The notes under the pieces were generated by a model, which saw only the letters and a list, made by a program, of their open reading frames with translations, did not search any database and had not been told where the DNA came from. From NCBI RefSeq assembly GCF_000264905.1, contig NW_006763135.1:610288-674287 (forward strand): 64,000 bases of DNA, in the 5' to 3' direction. The position numbers and the translations under genes are program-made. Shown piece after piece: positions 56,700 through 64,000 of the stretch. This DNA is from Stereum hirsutum FP-91666 SS1. Lineage: Eukaryota; Basidiomycota; Agaricomycetes; Russulales; Stereaceae. Numbering within the stretch: position 1 is the stretch's first letter; each line of letters starts with the position of its first letter.

Positions 56700-57772
56700 T
56701 CACCCTCCAACCATGTAACGAACCTCTTGAGCGTCCAAAGGTTCCGAATGATAGAGATGGCGTAGTCCCAATGATTCTTCCGATGTATTGACTGCTATAC
56801 CGGCGGTCGACGAGGTAGGACATGCTGAAGTTGGCGCTGATCCATCTATATATCCCATGCCAGGTGGGAGCGGTCATTTATTCAGCACGCGCGTTCAGAG
56901 TGTGACTGTACTTCGTGAGGCTCACCTGCAACCGTTACTTGTGGTTGAGATGCATGGATGTCCGAGGGCCCTGGAGGCGATCGCTGATTCGCAGGGGCAT
57001 CGGGTGAGGTGGCATCGGCTGAGGCATCCGGATCATGGATGTATTCTGCGACCGCAGTAGAGGGCACACCTATTTGGAGTTCAGCCAGACGCAGAAACGA
57101 AAGGAGAAGAAATGAGCTCACCGGCGTTAGGGGATACGTTGTGTAGGGGTAAATCGTCGCCCTCGTTGAAGGAAACAATGACAACGGAATTCACTGGAGG
57201 TAAATGACTTGGGAATTGCAGAAAAGCGAGTTGTCGGGTACGTAGAAGGAGCTCACGCGTAGAGGAGCTCAGATTATTTCTCAGAAAGGTCTCCTTCGCC
57301 CGCAAATTGCTTGAGTTATCCTGGACCACCACACATGTTAAGCTTTGGCAAGTGCACAAGAAATGTATCATAGAATAGCATACCTCAACAATGGCCAGCA
57401 ACTCTTGAGCTTCTTCGCGATACGTCGACGCATCTTTCGCACTGAACCAGCTTTTGCGATCGACACGCTCCTTCGCCACCATCATCCTTTAGGTGCACTG
57501 ACAGTTATTGAATGTGCAGCAGATACAAATCTACCAAGAGGAATAACGTACCTTCGATTCCTCAGCTTGATTTCCATCTTTGTATCCCGGTCGAACATAT
57601 CAAAATACTTATCCATCAGGTCTAGCGCGTTGTTGCGATGCATGTTTCCTTCGGCTATCTGGTTTTTTGTGGACAACGAGTTGGCAAAGGGAAGAGTGAT
57701 GCCAAACACGGAGTTTGAGACAGCCCCTACGAAGTTACCGAGACATCCTGACCCATATGCTATGGCAGACAT
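56700..57772 (-). CDS. Small unknown gene, module B (hydrophobic N-terminus, acidic tail)
   Basis: ATG 57772 begins MSAIAYGSGCLGNFVGAVSN, a Gly/Ala/Val-rich hydrophobic stretch of about 33 residues, then ALDLMDKYFDMFDRDTK. GT-AG splicing continues MMVAKERVDRKSWFSAKDAS with TYREEAQELLAIVE, then DNSSNLRAKETFLRNNLSSS, LNSVVIVSFNEGDDLPLHNV and VAEYIHDPDASADATSPDAP. A last exon is APTSACPTSSTAGIAVNTSE with ESLGLRHL, ending at TGA 56700; without that splice it would stop at 56882. About 230-245 residues: membrane-like or amphipathic start, charged helices, acidic Ser/Thr/Pro tail. It is homologous to 60632-61482 and divergent from the kinase-like gene at 58163. No known domain; function unknown. 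Confidence 0.6.
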
Positions 57773-58162
57773 GTGTTTTGTCGGGAGCGTTACGGGAGCG
57801 TTATGTGAGTTGGAAAGGCGGGGGGCGTGATCTGAGATGCATGAATACTAGTGGAAACAGAGACTTTTATATGCAGTCGTCAGCGATAAGTACGCGCTGT
57901 GCGTCGCACGATACATGCTTTTGTTTCCGAATCCATGCGAAGTGGATTGCCAGCGGGGATCACTCTGAGAGCGAGGAAAGAAGAGAGACGAAAGTTTGGC
58001 TCCAACTAGCGCGGCGGCGCCAAATTCCATAAATGCTCTGTGACAGTGACTAGTCACATCCCGGGACGGCAAAATTTCAAATTATGGAAGTTCGACTTCG
58101 ACGTTTCGACCTGGTCACTTCCCTCATTGTCTCAGCGAGCACGACTGGTGCGCTCTGGCATT

Positions 58163-59481
58163 ATGACCCATGAGCAAGATCTTGAAGCTGTAGACGAATG
58201 GACACCGGAGAGTTTATCATTCCATGAACGGTGGTGGGTACAACGGCTGCCGTTTCTTGAGCAATCTGGATATGCCTTTCGACCTCGCTACCAACCTGGA
58301 TGGGCGCCGTCATGGGTAGCGAAGAAGGACTGGTATCAAGACTTCGAGGATGGTCAAATCCAACCAGTGCGTTGTCTCTTATTTCTGTGCACCCAATGCT
58401 CTTATGCTGCGAAGAAAGGCATGCTTCTAGACGCAAGACGTGTTTCGGACGGTACATACGTCTACATGAAGCGCATCTCGCAAACGCGAGGCAAAGGCGT
58501 CCTGGATGAGCTAGAGATCATGCAGTACCTCATATCCGAGCCCTTGAAGTCTGATCCCAGGAATCACTCTGTTCCCATCTTGGACATTCTGCGGTCGCCA
58601 AACGAAGATGGAGAGATGTTTGTGGTCACCCCGATGCTCCGGCCGTTCTATAATCCAAGATTTCAGACGTTCGGAGAAGCTGTCGCATTTTTCACACAAA
58701 TACTCGAGGTACATACAATCGCTATTGTTGTTTAGCTCGAATTTATTGGTTTTCAGGCTGTCGAGTTCATGCACGAGCATCGCGTTGTGCACGGGTAGGT
58801 CACCCCTCGCTTTACTCAGGCCACTTGCTGATAGCTGCGTGTAGAGACTGCACAAAGGAAAATATCATGATGGATCCTACCCAGATATACCCTGAATCCT
58901 TTCATCCCATCAAACGCGACCGCCGACGCGACTGGAAAGGCAAGGCGAGACACTACACACGTACGCAATACCCACCAAAGTACTACCTCATCGACTTTGG
59001 TCTTTCGCATCGCTATACCGCTGAGGAAGGGCCTCCGCGTCGCCCCCCCGCCTTTGGGGGAGACAAGTCGGCCCCCGAGCACCAGACTTACGACACGCCC
59101 TGCGACCCGTTCCCGACCGATGTTTATTACCTCGGGAATCTAGTCAGGAAAATGTTCATGAGTGTACGTTCTCGGGGTAGAATTGTTTTGTCGCTGCGAA
59201 TCTGACGATTTGGCATCCAGCAAAGCTATGGGTTCGAGTTCATGGAACCCCTCGTCGCAGACATGGTCCAAACCGACCCGTCCAAGCGCCCGAAGATGGA
59301 CGAAGTCGTACACCGGTACGGAGTCATCCGCGACGCGCTCTCGACGCGCAAACTGCGTTCGCGGATTGTATGGCGCGATGAATGGCTCATGCAACGACTC
59401 TTTCTTAATCTCGTCCATCTTCTTCGAACCGCCAAATACATCATCACGCGCAAAGCCGCTATCCCTATGCCTCTGTCTTGA
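58163..59481 (+). CDS. Kinase-like protein, copy B
   Basis: ATG 58163 gives MTHEQDLEAVDEWTPESLSF, the family signature HERWWVQRLPFLEQSGYAF and YQPGWAPSWVAKKDWYQDFE. After intron 1 (from 58367) the beta-3 Lys is in TYVYMKRISQTRGKG, followed by LDELEIMQYLISEPLKSD, VVTPMLRPFYNPRFQTFG and AVEFMHEHRVVHG. The spliced catalytic loop is HGDCTKENIMMD, metal motif YYLIDFGLSHRY, APE equivalent KSAPEH, subdomain IX DPFPTDVYYLGNLV. The last exon has DPSKRPKMDEVVHRYGVIRD and a hydrophobic basic tail. Loop Asp, Lys and Asn and the DFG are all present, so it is probably catalytically active. No classical glycine loop is obvious. About 370 residues, five exons; close tandem duplicate of 61876-63248. Confidence 0.8.
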
Positions 59482-60631
59482 TTGCATCCTACCTTAACGT
59501 CATTCGCTTCTTTTACGCCGTCGTCTTGCTTGGATACGCGTTCGATTATGCTTTTTGCTTTCGATACCGCTTTGCCTGCTATGTGCTAGCTATTTGTTCT
59601 CTATTTTGATGATCACGCCCTTTACTTTCTCATCACCTCATGGCAATAATGCGGCGGTTACCTCCAGAATTTGTTGTGTTTGATTTCTCTCGTGTATCGA
59701 TCAATTGATGTGCTGCGATATGAACAGCCTTCCAGTGGTGGATACGAGGTACATACATAAAACGATTGAGGTTCCCAAACGCAGACAAAAGCGACATTGC
59801 CTCGAGGTCGCCACCGAACCGTCGAGGCTGCCTCCGTTCCCCCGTTCCCCGATGGATCGCGGACTTCGAACGCATGGCCGTGGCTACGGTGGCCATACAA
59901 TTACGTTCCTTCCTGAAACGGAAGGCGTACATACGCACCCACATCTCCTCGGCCCCGTTCCTCGCGCTAATTTGCGGATGAGTTGTTCAAGTTTCCTGCT
60001 CTGGCCCTTAAAATCGATATTTCTCACTCTCTCAACCGATGTCTTTTGTCTTCTTTCGGGACAATGACTGGGCGACGGCGATCATGGTCGATGAGGGGTG
60101 ATGGAGGTATTGTATTGAATGAGGCTAGCTTCCGCTGTGTGGTATTCGAAGGTACTGTTTTGGGTACATGGGGATGCATGTGGGTCCCATACCCATTTCT
60201 TGCCGCTTTTTTTGACGGCCTTCTTTTCCAAACGTGTAGGCGGACGGCATATTGAACTAACCGTGTTTTATCGTAGACCTGGTTGTCAAAAACGACATTG
60301 AGGGTATAGTTATAGAGGACAGAAGGGTGTGCATGGATCGAGTGGCGAGTATTAGGCGCGATCGCGGAGGATGGTGAGGTGGCGAGCGGAGGGTCCGAGG
60401 TTCTTGTGTCCACTTCACAGTTTGTAGTCAGCTGTAATTTCCATGGCCTTTGAGAAGAGGTTGTAATGGAGACATGATAGTTCTTTGATTCGTCGAAAAA
60501 TTGACAGCAATATATTATATACAAGGTAGGCCACTGCCGGGTATAACACATTCCACAAAACAAGAAAGCAAGAGAGATAGCCCCATTACTGGTGCTCTGA
60601 TAGAGGCCCGTATCATCCAGTATACGTCCTC
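59482..60631. other. 3' flank of kinase copy B, duplicated after copy C
   Basis: Non-coding sequence here resembles 63249-64000. A short frame at 60064-60255 (starting MTGRRRSWSMRGDGG) has a counterpart at 63776-63901 (MSMTSRRRSWLMTGDGD), but substitutions change many residues and lengths differ, so it is unlikely to be a gene. Confidence 0.4.
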
Positions 60632-61482
60632 TTAGTCGTTTGTCCCGAGACAGACATAGTCGCCCAGTGACTCGTCAGACACGTTGGCCAGCAACGCTCG
60701 TAGTGGAGGACGAAGACGACTTTGCTGGCCGTGTTGAAGGTACTTATTCGCCTGTGTTGTGCTCAGTCAGTCGGACTCTATGATCGGGACAATGATTCAT
60801 CATTGTGCTTACCTGAAACCAAAGAACGTGGTCCGGACGCTTCGGTGTCTTCATCCTTCGCATGGGCAGGATCCTTGTCTACCAGCCCGAGAGAAATGTC
60901 TAGAACACAGAAGAAAACGAAGTTCAGAGATTGAGAATAGGTATGTAAGGGTGAGAAGCAATACTCACCGGGTGTGTAGCTCATGTTGTTCCTTTCGGAC
61001 GATTGAAGTTCCTTGAGTAGTAGATAGTCGGTGGCATTCTAGATAACGAACTGTTCAGCTGCAGTATGCCACGTCGTATAGCCCAAAATACTGACCCGGA
61101 CCAGGGAATGGAGAGCTTTGGCTTTTTTACGATAGATGCTAGCTTTGTTTTGGCCGAGTGACCATCCAGTACTGGTAGTGGCATCCGTCTTCGCATCCTT
61201 CATACTGCGATTAATGGTCAACAACTTTGAAGGAGGTCAATAAAGTCAAGGAAGAACGTACGTGCGCATCTGCTGCTTGATAGACGTCATTGTATCGCTG
61301 CTGAACTTGTCCAGATACTGGCACATAAGATCTTGCGCAGCCATGCAGTACTTGTCACCTTCCTCGATTTGCTGAGTGGGCAACATCGAAGTCGCCCACT
61401 GGGGAGCTCTGACGCTAGAAATAAGGATCGCTGCTGCGCCAGTAATAACGCCTCCAGCAGGCTCTGGACCAAAATTAACCAT
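60632..61482 (-). CDS. Small unknown gene, module C (hydrophobic N-terminus, acidic tail)
   Basis: ATG 61482 starts MVNFGPEPAGGVITGAAAIL, a Gly/Ala/Ile-rich hydrophobic stretch, then AAQDLMCQYLDKFSSDTMTS. Spliced exons add MKDAKTDATTSTGWSLGQNK and ASIYRKKAKALHSLVR, then NATDYLLLKELQSSERNNMS and an acidic DISLGLVDKDPAHAKDEDTE with ASGPRSLVS. The 3' end is uncertain: a continuation AKSSSSSTTSVAGQRV stops at 60675, while another frame gives ANVSDESLGDYVCLGTND to a stop at 60632. Both resemble consecutive parts of the module B tail, suggesting a frameshift or different splicing. Exon plan and LM..Y.D.F..DT motif match module B. Function unknown. Confidence 0.6.
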
Positions 61483-61875
61483 AATGAGGAGATGTAATGA
61501 AGCGAGAGCTGTCAAGTAGGTTTGTGAGGGGGTTTCGATGGGTGCTCCTGAGTCCAGGTGGATGCGTTACTTATAAGTATATGCTTCGGAAGTTCATAAC
61601 GAGAGTTCAGTCGGCTAGGCGATTGCCATCGTATGTAGACCCACATGTACGGTGGCGCGATCACACGCCCAAGCTATTGTTCCAAGAAAAGCATTCGTGA
61701 AGGAAGTGAAGAGAGTAAGAACGACTTTTGGCGCCAAGCTGCGGGATGCGCGATTTGTGACATTGGTCACACAGATGTGCGGCCGGCAATTTCAAATACG
61801 TCCGGGTCGTTCTTCGCCCCCTGTTGCATCCTCAGGAAACCCAGCTGCTAGCACCTTGAGGGCAAGCGTCTCTTC

Positions 61876-63248
61876 ATGTCGCAGGAAGCTGCAGACCTAG
61901 CTGCAGTCCTCGCGGAAGCTGATGAATGGGGTCCCGAAAAGCTCACACATCACGAACGGTGGTGGGTGCAACACCGACCGTTCTTCGAGCAAGCTGGGTA
62001 TTCTTTTCGAGCTCGATATCAGCCTGGATGGGTCGCGTCCTGGACGGGAACAGACGACTGGTACCGTCAGTACGAGGACGGACAATACCAGCCAGTGCGT
62101 AAATCTCACTTCCCATCTCATAATTGACTGCTCATCTTTCCGACATCTACTTCGAAGAGAGACATGGTGTTTGACGGGAGACGTGTGGCCGATGGTGCCT
62201 ATGTCTACATGAAGCGCATTTCCCAAACCAGAGGCAAGGGAGTGCCTGACGAGCTGGATATTCTTCAGTATCTACACTCAGAACCTCTCGAATCCGATCC
62301 TCGCAATCGTTCCGTGCCCATCCTCGACATCTTACACATACCGAACGAACCAGGGGAGATGGTCGTGGTGACACCCATGTTTAGGCCGTTCTACAGTCCG
62401 AAATTTCAGACACTTGGCGAAGCCGTCGCTTTCTTTACCCAGATTTTTGAGGTGCGTTTCTATCACTGTCCACTCATCAATGTCCTCAAGTTCAAGGATG
62501 TTGACGTTCAGGCTGTCGAGTTCATGCATGAGCATCACGTTGTTCACGGGTGAGTGTTGTCTCATTATGCGAGTGTTCCTGACCCTTACTTCCAGACTCG
62601 AGGGATTGCACTAAGGAAAATATCATGATGGATCCCACTCATTTGTACCCCGACTCCTTCCACCCTATCGCACGAGATCGCCGGCGTGACTGGAAAGGCA
62701 AGGCGAGACACTACAGGCGAACGCAATGCCCACCCAGGTACTACCTCATCGATTTCGGGCTTTCTCATCGCTACACTTCTGAGGAGGAGCCGCCGCTTCG
62801 TCTGCCTGCGTATGGAGGCGATAAGTCAGCCCCTGAACATGAGACCTATGACACGCTTTGCGACCCATTCCCAACCGATGTCTACTACCTCGGAAACTTG
62901 GTTCGAGAGAGGTTCATGAAGGCACGTTTTGTTCTGTCTAATTGATGGTTCGTCTGAGTTGCTGTTTCGCTGACGGTTTCGTGTCAGGAAAGCTATGGGT
63001 TCGAATTCATGGAACCTCTCATCGCGGATATGGTCCAAACTGACCCGTCCAAGCGCCTGAGGATGAACGAGGTCGTGCATCGGTACGGTGTCATCCGCGA
63101 TGCGCTCTCGACGCACAAGCTCCGTTCGCGGATCGTCTGGCGCGACGAATGGCTCATCCAACGGTTGTTCTTCAACTTCGCGCATCTGATTTGCACCGCC
63201 AAATACATCATCATGCGCAAACCTGCTATCCCCATGCCCCCACCCTGA
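61876..63248 (+). CDS. Kinase-like protein, copy C
   Basis: ATG 61876 gives MSQEAADLAAVLAEADEWGP, then HHERWWVQHRPFFEQAGYSF and YQPGWVASWTGTDDWYRQYE. Exon 2 holds MVFDGRRVADGAYVYMKRIS with the candidate ATP-binding Lys, VPDELDILQYLHSEPLES, VVTPMFRPFYSPKFQTLG; exon 3 AVEFMHEHHVVHG; then HGDCTKENIMMD after splicing at a GAG acceptor, YYLIDFGLSHRY, KSAPEH, DPFPTDVYYLGNLVRERF, and the last exon FEFMEPLIADMVQTDPSKRL with RMNEVVHRYGVIRD and a C-terminal IPMPPP. All core catalytic residues are kept. It is highly similar to copy B, so the duplication is fairly recent. Divergent from the small gene starting at 61482, with about 390 bp between starts. Substrate unknown. Confidence 0.8.
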
Positions 63249-64000
63249 CGTTCCCTCCTGCCCTATCTACTTTCTCGCTGTCTCGCTGTCTCTGTCGCTT
63301 TGTTTTGATGTGCTTTCGTTCTCAATATTGCATCAACGCCTGCTATGTGCCGCCTTTTGTTATCTAGTTTGATGGACAGTCACGCCCTCTACTTTATCTC
63401 CTCTCAATGATGCAACAGTCACCCTAAGAATTTTCTGCGTCTAACCTAAGGTGAATTTTCTTGCAACACATTGACTTGCCTATTGCGAGTTGAACAGCCC
63501 CTTGGTGGGCAGCTCAACAAAGGTTCCCCCGCCTCGCCACCCAACCTTCGGTTCGCGCATTTCTCCGATGGATCGCGGACTTTCAACGCCCGACCACGGC
63601 TGCACATACAATTACGTCCCTTCCCAACCAGGAAGGTGTACACAGGCGCCCACAACCCCTTCGTCCTCGTCCCCCACGCTCGTTTGCGGCCGATCTCTTG
63701 AGGTTTCTTATTCTGGCCCTTGTGATTGATATTCTCTGCTCTGCCGACCGATCTCTTTTGTTTTCTTTCGCGCCTATGAGTATGACTTCGCGACGGCGAT
63801 CATGGTTGATGACGGGTGATGGAGATCTTGTGTTAGATGGGGCTAGCTTCCGCTATGTGGTGTTCGTGGCTACTGTTTTGGATACAAGGGGATGCGCGTG
63901 AGTCCCGTACTCATTTTTATGCCTTATCCTTATCGGCAAGCTGCTTTTCCAAATGCGTAGACGGACGGCGTATTGAGCCGAATTGCGTTTTATTGTCGAC
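63249..64000. other. 3' flank of kinase copy C up to the window end
   Basis: No gene supported. The sequence parallels 59482-60300, including the ATGGATCGCGGACTT block and the CGACGGCGATCATGGT block. Confidence 0.45.

Larger units (their letters stand above)
56700..60630. repeat. Tandem duplication unit 1 (small gene + kinase-like gene + 3' flank)
   Basis: Landmarks recur in unit 2 (60632-64000) at a near-constant offset: small-gene start 57772 versus 61482, kinase start 58163 versus 61876, kinase stop 59481 versus 63248, and the downstream GGATCGCGGACTT and AGGCGGACGGC blocks at about 3.7 kb. Coding and non-coding parts are both shared, so this is segmental tandem duplication. Confidence 0.75.
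60632..64000. repeat. Tandem duplication unit 2 (truncated by the window end)
   Basis: Second copy of the module at 56700-60630, in the same order and orientation. The final bases (ACGGACGGCGTATTGAGCCG) still align with about 60240-60260 of unit 1, so the duplication continues past the window and a third unit may follow. Confidence 0.75.

Noticed and set aside
60024..60563. 179-codon minus frame in the 3' flank of kinase copy B
   Set aside because: Not kept in the duplicated flank after copy C and lacks motifs.

Overview
This window is nuclear DNA from a filamentous basidiomycete, most likely an Agaricomycete. The genes are packed on both strands and split by many short GT-AG introns of about 50-65 nt. 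The best-recognised products (lipin, THOC3/Tex1, eIF3f, RRN3, AFG1, UreF, Barentsz-type EJC factor, fungal complex I B22 subunit) are eukaryotic housekeeping genes. All gene models are hand-spliced from the sequence, so exon borders are best estimates.

Layout. 0-7.5 kb is accessory: a truncated kinase-like fragment, inverted repeats, two copies of a small TA-flanked MITE, a multi-exon lineage-specific gene and a complete kinase-like gene. 8-20.6 kb holds two MFS transporter paralogues in opposite orientation, with an intronless Btz-domain (CASC3/Barentsz-like) gene and a sugar-phosphate cyclase (DDGS/EEVS-like, mycosporine-type chemistry) between them. 21.3-27 kb has a dispersed repeat carrying telomere-like hexamers, the THOC3/TEX1 gene and two unrecognised multi-exon genes. 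27.8-54.5 kb is mainly housekeeping: lipin/PAH1, an agmatinase-type ureohydrolase, NDUFB9/B22 divergent from eIF3f, a kinase-like protein with a degenerate catalytic loop, a Ser/Pro-rich unknown, AFG1, UreF and RRN3, with a 430-bp MITE before ureF.

54.5-64 kb is the most unusual part. A module of a small unknown gene (minus strand; Gly/Ala-rich hydrophobic N-terminus, charged helical middle, acidic/Ser tail) divergent from a kinase-like gene (plus strand) is present twice in tandem, offset by about 3.7 kb. The homology includes the non-coding 3' flank and runs off the window edge. A related pair in another orientation, plus the kinase fragment, lies in the first 7.5 kb. The window therefore holds three complete kinase-like genes and one remnant of this family, each complete one near a small gene of similar layout.

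Functional links. Several housekeeping genes serve RNA biogenesis and translation (RRN3, THOC3, Btz, eIF3f). Others are mitochondrial (AFG1, B22) or belong to nitrogen metabolism (agmatinase releases urea, UreF helps activate urease). These are not an operon, and their closeness is probably incidental.
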